From Acidimicrobiaceae bacterium (lineage in GTDB: Bacteria; Actinomycetota; Acidimicrobiia; Acidimicrobiales; JAUTXP01): a DNA stretch of 61,218 nucleotides. The position numbers were made by a program, and so were the translations under genes. Positions 29,801-37,458 of the stretch are shown in pieces. The stretch's first letter is position 1; every line of letters begins with the position of its first letter. The stretch spans positions 1-61,218 of the forward strand of contig JAUTXP010000041.1 in assembly GCA_030837965.1 (NCBI GenBank). Direction: 5' to 3'. Under the pieces are notes generated by a model. It searched no databases and was not told the origin of the DNA. It saw nothing but the letters and a program-made list of their open reading frames with translations.

Positions 29801-30390
29801 AGCACGCAGACGAAGCACGAGGCCAGCAGGTAGTAGCTCGGGTTGCGGGCGCCGGGGCCGATGGCCAGGCGGGCCCAGACGCCGAGCAGGGCCAGGTCGA
29901 AGAAGGAGTAGCCGGTCGACACCGACCGGTCGAACAGGGGCAGCGCGCCTTGGCGCGCGTACGGGGCCATGAAGAAGGCCCACACGATCAGGCCCGCGCC
30001 CGCGGCCACGATCAATGCGTCGACCAGGTTGGCCCAGTCCCTGCGGCGTGACCGGCTGCGGATGAGCGACGCGCCGCCTGCGATCAGGCTCAGGTACCCG
30101 GCGTAATAGATGGCGTCGGAGACCGAGGGGAAGGGGTCGGCCCCGCCGTTGGCCTTCATGATGTGGGCCAGGACGGCTGCGGCCACGGTGAACGAGCCCG
30201 CGCCTGCGGCGATGAAGTACCAGGCCCGGCGCTGCCTGGCCCACGCCCGGGCCCCGACGACCACGGCGACCACGGCGCCGATGGCGATGCCCTGGCCGAT
30301 CAGTTGGGCCCTCGCTGGGGCGGAGGAGCTGGCCACGGCCATGGCCAGCAGGTTCACCACGAGATAGCAGGCCCACAGGCGCTGTTTCAT
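26872..30390 (-). CDS. Membrane-anchored GAF-PAS-PAS-GGDEF-EAL signalling protein
   Basis: A 1172-residue protein. Residues about 1-320 hold 8-10 membrane segments; a GAF-like region follows (about 330-490), then two PAS domains (near 500-620 and 625-745). A GGDEF domain follows with an intact RLGGDEFAVLLED motif (near 830), then an EAL domain with EALLRW (near 960) and the DDFGSGYSSLGYL and VKVDRSFV motifs (near 1060-1085). Both activities look possible: cyclic di-GMP synthesis and breakdown, with one usually dominant. The ATG at 30390 gives the first membrane segment at residue 5. It shares the divergent region 30391-30719 with the DeoR-type gene. Confidence 0.93.
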   Translation of the reverse strand: MKQRLWACYLVVNLLAMAVASSSAPARAQLIGQGIAIGAVVAVVVGARAWARQRRAWYFIAAGAGSFTVAAAVLAHIMKANGGADPFPSVSDAIYYAGYLSLIAGGASLIRSRSRRRDWANLVDALIVAAGAGLIVWAFFMAPYARQGALPLFDRSVSTGYSFFDLALLGVWARLAIGPGARNPSYYLLASCFVCVLFADVLTTLTIAGAYNGLLTPVFSTFGFVACGAGALHPKMVHLTERDHAPMQLTRRRLLILGAALSMAPAVLVISAVTHRPVDDSTVVAGSFILASLVLWRMVLLLRANERKAKRERILREAGVVLVGATTKEEMHEGALRAALALAGGRADVRASLATGRADAMQVVASVGAGSRQAIGRVLGAAALGDGLADALGDRRARVAHGTRVVDLRDVERPEDLVAVDDVSVVVLPLVSQNELRGAIIVTSPRPIAAEAVESLSDFGSEVALAIESAALVESLHRRKSERRFKALIEQSSDVLTVVSPEGLVTFASPSAARVLGVDPTAVIGGTPFPSVHPDDAAVVERLLDEAFRTPGGVLDAVEVRAAQADGAWRWFETIATNLLRDPEVAGVVLTSRDVTDRKHAELAVSESEARFRSLVQNSSDVVAVVGDDNCFSYVSPAVRRVLGYEPEQVSGRSPVELVHPDDVETAAAIVLSALNTPNPDEQNRAELRVRHADGSWHTLDITATDLRAEPTVGGVVLNARDVSDRKELEGELRHRALHDSLTGLANRTLFADRAAHALLRRSDRPDMVAVLCIDVDDLKTINDSLGHAAGDELLVAVGDRLRNCLRSADTPARLGGDEFAVLLEDIYTEDQVVALADRVLEALLVPFELGGRTVQAGATIGIAIDSARVSSAEVLLRNADVAMYSAKARGKARYEVFEESMHEVAVERMELRNDMPSALSSGQFAVHYQPIVSLATGEVTGVEALLRWSHPTRGAVRPDVFIPIAEQSGFIVTLGAWVLDQACADLRAWRDADPACPDYTMSVNVSVRQLEHPQLIEEVSAALRRHRLEPADVTLELTESILMADTDSVRARLAELRAVGVRLALDDFGSGYSSLGYLRRLPVDVVKVDRSFVADLGVGAQDAAVIRAVVDLAAELDLAVVAEGIEEPEQGQILEALGVQYGQGYYYARPMPASEVPDVVRARAIPAVTAT

Positions 30391-30540
30391 GCTGTCCTGT
30401 CGGAAGCCAATAGGCCACCTTGACGAAAACAGTCAATGCCGGGCATTGCTCAATGGCCCGCGGGCTGAATGCGGGGTGTACACAACCGGCCCGGCCTGAC
30501 TAGCCCCGACCGGCCCTCCCCCGCCCTCGTCGGCTCTCGT

Positions 30541-30560
30541 CGGCCCGCATCGGCCCGCAT
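30541..30560. repeat. Tandem 10-bp repeat
   Basis: Two exact copies of CGGCCCGCAT, followed by a third partial copy (CGGCC). It directly precedes the family A hairpin, like the other short tandem repeats beside hairpins at 44315-44353 and 58408-58434. Confidence 0.7.
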
Positions 30561-30568
30561 CGGCCGAC

Positions 30569-30619
30569 CTTTTCCACAGCTCTCCCGACTTTTCCACACC
30601 AACAGGTGCTGTGGAAAAG
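30569..30619. repeat. Family A inverted repeat, copy 2
   Basis: Left arms CTTTTCCACAGC (30569-30580) and CTTTTCCACA (30589-30598) can each pair with the single right arm 30608-30619 (GCTGTGGAAAAG). The duplicated left arm means two alternative stems. The right side CAGGTGCTGTGGAAAAGAT is identical to copy 1 at 31-65, and a run of six G follows (GATCAGGGGGG). Confidence 0.85.
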
Positions 30620-30682
30620 ATCAGGGGGGCAGCGATACGCATCGGCGGTAAAGACAGGCCCCGCCTGACGTTTCGCCCTTTT

Positions 30683-30712
30683 GGCGCGACGTTTTGGGCC
30701 CTGGGCCGTACT
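30683..30712 (+). promoter_or_regulatory. Two-part promoter-like motif, copy 2
   Basis: GGCGCGACG (30683-30691) and GGGCCGTACT (30703-30712) lie 11 bases apart and end 7 bases before the ATG of the DeoR-type gene. The same pair precedes the DUF3892 gene at 14733-14763. Confidence 0.45.
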
Positions 30713-30719
30713 GCTAGGG

Positions 30720-31478
30720 ATGACGATGAGCGGCAATCTGGCGACGGAGGAGCGGCTGGCCTGGCTGCGGTCCCGACTGGGCGACGACGGACGGGTCCGC
30801 ATCGCGGACGCGGCCCAGTATCTGGGCGTGAGCGAGATGACCGTGCGCCGCGACCTCCAGGAGCTGGAGGCCACCGGCCTGGCCCGACGGGTGCGGGGCG
30901 GGGCCGTCGCCCTGGGCCCCGGGCTGAACGCCCACCACCTGCCCGGGCGAGGCAAGGCCAAGACCCGCATCGCATCCAAGATCCTCCCGCTGCTGCCGCC
31001 CGTCGGCGGCCTGGGGATGGACGCGTCCAACACCGTGGCCAGGATCGCAGCCGGACTGGACTCGGCCCGCGACCTCACCGTGATCACCAACGGGCTGGAA
31101 ACCTTCCAGGGGCTCCAGGACCGGCCCGGCATCACCCCACTGCTCACCGGCGGTCGCCTCGACCACCGCACCTCGAGCCTGGTCGGGCCCATCGCCGTGC
31201 GGGCCGCCACGCACGTGCTGTTGTCGGTCTTGCTGTTGTCGGCCGCGACGGTGGATGCCGACCTGGGCCCGTCCGAGGAGTCGATCGAGGAGAGCGAGGT
31301 CAAACGGGCCATGGCCTCGGTGGCCGAACAGGTCCTGCTCGCGGTCGACTCGTCCAAGCTCGGCGTCCGCTCCATCGCCGTGTCCGTCGAGTGGGACCAG
31401 GTCACCACGCTGGTCACCGACCTGGACCCGGGCGACACCCGGCTCGACCCCTACCGAGAACGGGTGGCCATCCTCTAG
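30720..31478 (+). CDS. DeoR/GlpR family regulator
   Basis: A 252-residue regulator with an N-terminal winged helix-turn-helix (RIADAAQYLGVSEMTVRRDL near residues 27-46, then ELEATGLARRVRGGAV) and a C-terminal DeoR sensor domain of sugar-phosphate isomerase fold (GLGMDASNTVARIAAGL, then LTVITNGLETF). Family members respond to phosphorylated sugars. The likely target is the sugar-epimerase-like gene that follows at 31644. ATG 30720 is used; an ATG two codons later is possible. The transcript may be leaderless if the upstream motif is its promoter. Confidence 0.88.
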   Translation: MTMSGNLATEERLAWLRSRLGDDGRVRIADAAQYLGVSEMTVRRDLQELEATGLARRVRGGAVALGPGLNAHHLPGRGKAKTRIASKILPLLPPVGGLGMDASNTVARIAAGLDSARDLTVITNGLETFQGLQDRPGITPLLTGGRLDHRTSSLVGPIAVRAATHVLLSVLLLSAATVDADLGPSEESIEESEVKRAMASVAEQVLLAVDSSKLGVRSIAVSVEWDQVTTLVTDLDPGDTRLDPYRERVAIL

Positions 31479-31643
31479 GCGGGCCGGGCCGAGGCCCGGG
31501 CGCGCTCCTGTCGCCTCGAACACGTTCCAACCGAGGGCCGTCGAATGGGGCTGGTACCGTGGCCGCCACTCGACCGGCGACGAAATGGCCACCCGGCGGG
31601 CCCGCATCCTGGGTCTGTCCGGCGGCGCCGAGGGCGGGGCACC

Positions 31644-32501
31644 ATGGCGGGGCTGGGGTCGCAACGACAACCAGCGACCTGGCGGGGCCTCCCCGCATGG
31701 CGGGTCGCGAGCGGACAGGTGTGGGTCGTCGTATGCCCCGAGCGCGGCGGCAAGATCACGTCCCTGTTCGACGTCAAGGCCCGGCGCGAGTGGCTCGTCC
31801 CCGCTCCCGTCCAGCCCTTGCGGGCCCTCACCTACGGCTCGCTGTGGTCGGCGTATGAGATGTGCGGATGGGACGATGCCTTCCCCACGTTGGGCGACTG
31901 CGCTCATCCGGGGCCGGGCCGCGCCGCCGACGTGCGCCTGCCCGATCACGGCGAGGTCTGGGCTCTGCCCTGGGCCGACGAGACCGACCGGGCCGACGCG
32001 GCGGTGATGACATCGGTCCGGGGTGCGGCCCTGCGGTATCGCCTGCGCCGCAAGCTGTCGGTGGACGGGCCGACCCTGCGTCTCGACTACACGCTCGACA
32101 ACGAGGGGCCCGACCCAATCCCGTTCCAGTGGGCCGCCCATCCGCTCATCGGCACCCGCCCCGACAGCGAGGTGGTGACGCCCGTGCCCGTGGCCCGAGG
32201 ACCAGGTTCGGTCCCCCGCTTCGCGCCCACCGATGCCGGGCTGGGCTGGGCCACCGTCGTCGACCGGGGCTCGGGCCACTGGCTGCGACTGGCCTGGGAC
32301 CCGGTCGACGTGCCGTGGTTCGCGCTGGCCGTCGACCAGGGCGCGCTCAACCCGCAGCCCAACGTGGTGCCCATACCAGCCACGGGGTGGGGGCGCGACG
32401 TGCGGGCCGCGTGCGACATCGGCCGAGTGCGGGTGGTGGCCGCGGGCGCCACCGCGGCCTGGGCCGTCACCGCCACCGTGGGCACCGGCGGCATCCCCTG
32501 A
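31644..32501 (+). CDS. Aldose-1-epimerase-like (galactose mutarotase superfamily) protein
   Basis: A 285-residue beta-rich protein resembling the galactose mutarotase/aldose epimerase superfamily. PERGGKITSLFDVKARREWL matches the usual opening strand pair, and FQWAAHPLIG carries the position of the catalytic His. The usual acid/base Glu near the C-terminus is not clearly placed, so it may be a distant or non-canonical member. ATG 31644 is used with GGCGGGGC upstream; a longer frame from 31545 has an Arg/Pro-rich lead-in that looks non-coding. It follows the DeoR regulator by 165 bases and probably acts in sugar handling. A family B hairpin lies 24 bases after the stop. Confidence 0.78.
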   Translation: MAGLGSQRQPATWRGLPAWRVASGQVWVVVCPERGGKITSLFDVKARREWLVPAPVQPLRALTYGSLWSAYEMCGWDDAFPTLGDCAHPGPGRAADVRLPDHGEVWALPWADETDRADAAVMTSVRGAALRYRLRRKLSVDGPTLRLDYTLDNEGPDPIPFQWAAHPLIGTRPDSEVVTPVPVARGPGSVPRFAPTDAGLGWATVVDRGSGHWLRLAWDPVDVPWFALAVDQGALNPQPNVVPIPATGWGRDVRAACDIGRVRVVAAGATAAWAVTATVGTGGIP

Positions 32502-32525
32502 CCTGACCCGTCCCCCACTACACGT

Positions 32526-32568
32526 CTGGAGGACACGACCTGCGGTTTGCCCGGGCTATGTCCTCCAG
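32526..32568. repeat. Family B inverted repeat, copy 2
   Basis: Arms CTGGAGGACA (32526-32535) and TGTCCTCCAG (32559-32568) are perfect complements. The loop includes CCTGCGGTTT, identical to copy 1 at 5257-5303. It lies between convergent genes, just after the epimerase-like gene, and could end transcription there. Confidence 0.85.
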
Positions 32569-32588
32569 TCGGGAAAACCCGGCGGCGC

Positions 32589-32621
32589 GGGGGCGGGGGG
32601 CGGGGGGCGGGGGGCGGGGGG
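32589..32621. repeat. G-run tandem array between convergent genes
   Basis: Five runs of G (5, 6, 6, 6, 6) separated by single C, abutting the stop codon of the minus-strand cyclase gene. On the plus strand it could fold as a G-quadruplex; on the minus strand it is a C-tract directly after the stop. The unit GGGGGGC is repeated in tandem. Confidence 0.85.
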
Positions 32622-35600
32622 TTACTTGAGGAGCAACTGCAGGAGGCGCTGCCACTCCTTGACGTCGCCGCCGCGTTGGGACAGCGCATCGGTGAGGTCG
32701 TCGAAGTCCCTGTGCACCGACTCGGGCAGGGCCGCGGCCAGCGCCTCCAGCCGGGCCAGGCGACCCGGGTCGGGCCGGTCGGCCAGCAGCACCAGGCGCA
32801 TGTACTCGAACAGCTCGACCGTGACCTGGGCGGGCAAGGCCAGGTCGCCCACCGGGCCCAGCGACGTCAGTGCGTCGGCGTAGGCCTCGGCATCGCCGCG
32901 CCCGTCCAGCAACAAGAACTCCAACAGGTTCAGCTTGGGGAACGGCGACGCGGGCATGCGCTCGACCGCACCCCGGACCAAGGCCTCGGCCCGATCACGC
33001 TCCCCCAGTCGCAGCAGCATCAGGGCGTAGCGCTTGACCGCCCACGTGTAGGTCGGGTGCTCGGCCAAAAAGGCCTCGTAGGCCGCGGCGGCCTCGTCGT
33101 CGCGCCCGGCCTTTTCCAAGAACCAGCACTGATGCGACAGCGTCCACAGATCCTCGGGCCCGCCCACCGGATGGGCCACGGCCACGTCGTACCAGCGGCC
33201 CGCCTCGTCGAAGCGGCCGTTGCGCTCCAGGATGTAGGCGTAGTAGTTGGCGCCCTGCACTCTGTCGGGCTCGGCCTCGAAGGCGCGTGACAGGTGGGTC
33301 AAAGCCGTGTCGAAGTCGTACGACTTGCCGTAGCACTGGCCGATCCCGAACTCCACGTCCGGGTCGCCGTGGCCCGACGCCAGCAGCCACGAGTACAGCT
33401 CGATGGCCGTCTTGTACGCGTCCGCCTCGCGGAGCACCTCGGCCGCGGCCTTGACGGCCCCGGCCGACGCGTCCCGATAGGCCCCGGCCACGCCGGCCAG
33501 ATCCCCGGCCGAGGCCATGGCCGCCAACGCGGCACCGTCACCCTTTACAGCGTCACCCTGCACCGAACCAGCCATCGCGCTCCCCCTTGTCGACCGTGCC
33601 CCCAACCTGCCCAGGATGGCATCCGCCTCGCGCCCGTGCTCGGCCGCCCGCTCGTCCAGCCCCACCTGCCGCTCCAATGCGGCCAAGGCCAGCAGCGTCT
33701 GGCCCACCTCGTACATCACCGAGGACTCGCGCCCAAGGCGCAGGCTCTCCTCCAAAAGGGACTGGGCCTGGTCGACGTCGCCCATCCCCGCCGCGGCCAG
33801 GCCTTGGTTGCGCAAGGCCATGGCCACCAGGGCGCTGCCCCCGGCCGTCACCTTGCCCTTCATGGCCGCCGACAGGGCCGTGGCCTGCTCGTAGCGCTCG
33901 GCCTCGACCAGGAGCTCGGCCATGCGGGCCTGCGTCTCGACCACGAACAGGTCGGCCCGGATGGCGCGGAACCCGTCGAGGGCGCCGGACAACAGGTCGG
34001 TGGCCTCGTCGATGCGACCGGCTCGGCCCGCAGCCCGGCCCAGGTTGCTGGTGGCCAGGGCCACGCCCACTGGATAGTTGGCGTTGCGGAAGACCTGGCG
34101 GGCCTGTCGGAAGAGGGTCTCGGCCTCGTCCAGCCTGCCTTGGTCGGACAGGATCTCGCCGATGTTGTTGGCCGCGGTGGCCGCGCCGACCACGTCGCCC
34201 GCCCGCTCCCTGGCCACCCGACTGCGCTCGTACAGCTCGAGCGCGCCCTCCCAGTCGCCTTCGTAGTACGCGTCGATGCCGAGGTTGTTCAACACGTTGG
34301 CCTGGCCCAACAGGTCGCCGATCTCCTCGTAGATGGGCAGGGCCATCTCCCGGTACTTCAACTCCGGCCTGCCCAAGTCGGTGAGCGCGTTGTCGAGGAT
34401 GAAGTAGGCGTGGGCCAGCGTGGACTTGTCGCCCGCGGCCTCGGCGTCGGGCACCGCGCCCTCGGCCCACCGCACGCACTCTCGCAGCCTCCCCTGCCGG
34501 TAGCGCACGACGGCGTAGCCCACGGCCAGCCGGGCTCGCAGCGCGGCTCGCTCCTCGGTCGTGAGCCCCTCGATGACGCGCAGCCCACGCCCGTACCACC
34601 GCAGCGCGTCGGTGTAACGGCCGAGCCGCTCGCGCAGCACCGCTTCTTTGACCATGACCCGGGCCCGGCCCTTGGCGTCCGCGGCGAGCAGCTTGCGCAC
34701 CGAGCGATAGGCCGACGACGCCTGGTCGTAGAGCGCGGCCACCTCGCACACGTCGCCCAAGGCCTCGTTGACCCTGGCCACCTCGGCGGGCGCGGTTGCG
34801 GTCAACTCGGGCAGGGCGCGCGCCGCCTCGAGGCCCCGGCGGTAGAACTCGGCCGCCTCGACATTGGCGTAGACGCCTCGCGCGTGGTCGCCCGCGGCCA
34901 CCGAGTAGTGCCACGACTCCGGGTGCCTGCCCGCGTGGTGGAAGTGCAGTGACAACAGGCCAATGGCCTCGTCGCCGTGCACCGCGCTCGACCGTTCGAG
35001 CACCTCGCCCACCCGGCCGTGCACCTCGCGCCGGCGGGAGAAGGGAAGCGCCTCGTAGGCCACCCGGCGGAACAAGTCGTTGCGGAACCGGTACACGCCG
35101 TCGTCGGCGACAACGAACTCGGCCAGGCGCGCCCACGCCGACTGGTCGGCCGCCTCCGCCACCAAGGGGGCCAGCGCGTCGTGCATCAACTCGCCGGTGA
35201 AGCGGGCGCCGAGCACGCTGGCGTAGCGCAACAGTTTTCGGTCGGGCCCGGCCAGCCGGTCGAGGCGCGACGACACGATGGCCTCCACGCTGTCGGGCAG
35301 GGCATCGAGGTCGGCCTGGGCGCCGCATGCGGCCACCAGTTCCAGCAGGAACAACGGGTTCCCCGACGACCGCTCGACCAGGCGCGAGAAGAAATGGGGG
35401 GGAATGGTGACACCGTCAATGGCGAGGGACAGCAGCGCGGTGGCGTCGTCGTCCGGCAGCGGCCCCAGGTCCACGGCCACGGCCTCGTAGCCCATGCCCG
35501 CGTGCAGGCCGGTGTCCACGCCGCGGCGGCTGACGCACAGCACCCAGGGATGGTCGGCCGCCGTCGCGGCCACGTGGGCAACCAACTCGGCCGACGCCTC

Positions 35601-37442
35601 GTCCATCCAGAAGGAGTCCTCGAACACGATCAAGGTCGGGTCAGGCCAGGCCTGGCCCAACAGGTGCTCGGCCGCCTCGTGCAGGCGCGGGCGTCGGAAC
35701 TGCGGCGCCAACTCGTCCACCTCGCGCGTCGTCGGCACCGTGGCGTCGGCCGCCATGGCCAACAGCGGCGTCCACGCCAGCAGCTCGGGCGCGAGGGCGC
35801 CGACCAGGCCCACGAGGTCCTCGCCCGCGGCAGCCGGGTCGTCGTCCAGCGAGATGCCCAAGGCCGTGCGCAGGAGCAGCCGGGCTGCGAAGTACGGCGT
35901 GTTCGACTCGTACTGCTCGCACTCCACCACCACTCGGCGCAGACCCTGGGCCCCGGCCCGCTCCACGGCCTCGCCCACCAGGCGGGACTTGCCCATGCCC
36001 GCGTCGCCCACCAACTCGACGACAGAGCCGCGCCCCGCCACACCGGTGGCCGTGCCGGTCGCGGTAGCGGCGGCAAAGGCGGCGTCGAAGACGGCCAACT
36101 CCGCGGCCCGACCCACGAAGGGCTGGTCGCCGATCACTCGACGCCGCCCGGCCCGCATGGGCCGGTTCACGGCCAGGGCCCGCACTGGCAGGCTCTTGCC
36201 CTTGACCATGAACGGGGCCAGGGCCTCGGTCTCGAACCGGCCAGGACAGCGCTGCACCACGGCCTCGGTGGCCAGGAGCTGGCCGGGCCCGGCCTTGCCC
36301 ATGACGCGCGCGGCCAGGTTCACGGCGTCGCCCATGGTGGAGTAGGTGAACCGGAAGGGGGCACCGACCGCGCCCGCGTACACATGCCCGCGGTTGACGC
36401 CCGCCCGAATGCGCAGGCCGTACTCGCCGTCGAGCACTTGGCGCAGAGCGCGCAGCATCCGCTCCTCGCTGTCCTCGAAGGCCTCGGGCGCGCCCGCGGC
36501 CAACATGAACTTGCCGCCGTCCGGCCCGATGTCGGTGCAGATGACCGTGGCCCCAAAAGCGTCCATGGCAGTGACCACCGCGCTGGTCAGCCGGTCCAGC
36601 CGGGCATGCACCTCCTCGGGTCCGGCCTCGGTGAGCAAGGCGTCCACCCCGCCGAAGTGCATGAAGGCCACCGCCACCTGTCGATGCTCGGACTCCTCGA
36701 CGACCGACCCCAGCCTGCCCCGCAGGGCGAGGGGCACGAAGGTGTCGAGGTCAGCACCCGCGGCCACGGCCTCGGCCGCAATGCGCATGGCGTCGCCCTC
36801 GCCCACGATGTCGGCCTTGGGAGCCGAGGCCAACAGCCTTCCGCCCGCCTTCTCCTCCCCCACGCTCTTCGGGTCGAGGCCCGCGGCCGCGGCCGGGGAT
36901 AAGAGGATCTCCCCGGCGTCGGCGGCCGACTCCATGTCGACCGTCTCCGTCGCGGCCGGACCGGCTACCACCAGTTCCTGATGGCGGCCGCCGACGAGGA
37001 AGAAGTGGAAGGTGCCGGTGTGGACGCCTTGCGACATGCGCAGGATCACTTCGCCGGACGACGTGGAGATGCGGCCCGCTTGGCGCAGGACCCGGCGCAT
37101 CCCGTGCGAGGCCCGACAGGCCCGGGCCAGGTGGCCCTCGCCCGAGAAGAACAGGAGCAGGGCGTCGCCCCCGAACTTCAACACGTCGCCGCCGTACAGA
37201 CCCGACTCGGTGAGCAGGTGGGTGAAGACCGAGGAGATGGCGCCCACCAGCTCCTCGGCCCCCGCCTTGCCCTTGCGGGCCAGTCGTTCGGACAGCTTGG
37301 TGAAGCCGGACACGTCGGCGAACACCATCGTGCCCTGCTCCGCCCATACCCGTTGGCCCATGGCCGCCCGGTGCAGCAGGACGCGCGGGAGGTAGTCCAC
37401 CACCTCCCGAGCGGGCCCGCCGGCCGGGACTGCCGGGCTCAC
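32622..37442 (-). CDS. Adenylyl cyclase-AAA ATPase-TPR protein, soluble-AC-like
   Basis: A 1606-residue cytoplasmic protein. Cyclase domain 1 lies near residues 30-190 (metal-site FADVSGFTKLSERL and VLKFGGDALLLFF). Cyclase domain 2 lies near 250-430, with the metal Asp lost at its first strand (VAFMHFGGVD) but MGDAVNLAARV kept. An AAA/STAND ATPase follows (Walker A GDAGMGKSR near 490), then about 20 TPR-like helix pairs to the end. This order matches mammalian soluble adenylyl cyclase, where one active and one degenerate site form the catalytic pair. The start is GTG at 37442. It lies 16 bases downstream of the giant secreted-protein gene, so both may share a transcript. Confidence 0.88.
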   Translation of the reverse strand: MSPAVPAGGPAREVVDYLPRVLLHRAAMGQRVWAEQGTMVFADVSGFTKLSERLARKGKAGAEELVGAISSVFTHLLTESGLYGGDVLKFGGDALLLFFSGEGHLARACRASHGMRRVLRQAGRISTSSGEVILRMSQGVHTGTFHFFLVGGRHQELVVAGPAATETVDMESAADAGEILLSPAAAAGLDPKSVGEEKAGGRLLASAPKADIVGEGDAMRIAAEAVAAGADLDTFVPLALRGRLGSVVEESEHRQVAVAFMHFGGVDALLTEAGPEEVHARLDRLTSAVVTAMDAFGATVICTDIGPDGGKFMLAAGAPEAFEDSEERMLRALRQVLDGEYGLRIRAGVNRGHVYAGAVGAPFRFTYSTMGDAVNLAARVMGKAGPGQLLATEAVVQRCPGRFETEALAPFMVKGKSLPVRALAVNRPMRAGRRRVIGDQPFVGRAAELAVFDAAFAAATATGTATGVAGRGSVVELVGDAGMGKSRLVGEAVERAGAQGLRRVVVECEQYESNTPYFAARLLLRTALGISLDDDPAAAGEDLVGLVGALAPELLAWTPLLAMAADATVPTTREVDELAPQFRRPRLHEAAEHLLGQAWPDPTLIVFEDSFWMDEASAELVAHVAATAADHPWVLCVSRRGVDTGLHAGMGYEAVAVDLGPLPDDDATALLSLAIDGVTIPPHFFSRLVERSSGNPLFLLELVAACGAQADLDALPDSVEAIVSSRLDRLAGPDRKLLRYASVLGARFTGELMHDALAPLVAEAADQSAWARLAEFVVADDGVYRFRNDLFRRVAYEALPFSRRREVHGRVGEVLERSSAVHGDEAIGLLSLHFHHAGRHPESWHYSVAAGDHARGVYANVEAAEFYRRGLEAARALPELTATAPAEVARVNEALGDVCEVAALYDQASSAYRSVRKLLAADAKGRARVMVKEAVLRERLGRYTDALRWYGRGLRVIEGLTTEERAALRARLAVGYAVVRYRQGRLRECVRWAEGAVPDAEAAGDKSTLAHAYFILDNALTDLGRPELKYREMALPIYEEIGDLLGQANVLNNLGIDAYYEGDWEGALELYERSRVARERAGDVVGAATAANNIGEILSDQGRLDEAETLFRQARQVFRNANYPVGVALATSNLGRAAGRAGRIDEATDLLSGALDGFRAIRADLFVVETQARMAELLVEAERYEQATALSAAMKGKVTAGGSALVAMALRNQGLAAAGMGDVDQAQSLLEESLRLGRESSVMYEVGQTLLALAALERQVGLDERAAEHGREADAILGRLGARSTRGSAMAGSVQGDAVKGDGAALAAMASAGDLAGVAGAYRDASAGAVKAAAEVLREADAYKTAIELYSWLLASGHGDPDVEFGIGQCYGKSYDFDTALTHLSRAFEAEPDRVQGANYYAYILERNGRFDEAGRWYDVAVAHPVGGPEDLWTLSHQCWFLEKAGRDDEAAAAYEAFLAEHPTYTWAVKRYALMLLRLGERDRAEALVRGAVERMPASPFPKLNLLEFLLLDGRGDAEAYADALTSLGPVGDLALPAQVTVELFEYMRLVLLADRPDPGRLARLEALAAALPESVHRDFDDLTDALSQRGGDVKEWQRLLQLLLK

Positions 37443-37458
37443 CCGGTACTGACCTCGA

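Larger units (their letters stand above)
30391..30719. other. Divergent intergenic region with repeats
   Basis: No gene is seen here. The region holds two tandem copies of CGGCCCGCAT (30541-30560), the family A hairpin with three TTTTCCACA-type elements (30569-30619), and the two-part promoter-like motif at 30683-30712. Confidence 0.6.

Noticed and set aside
31545-31643. Longer N-terminus for the epimerase-like protein
   Set aside because: The extra 33 codons are Arg/Pro/Gly-rich with no strand or helix pattern, while ATG 31644 fits the family's first strand.
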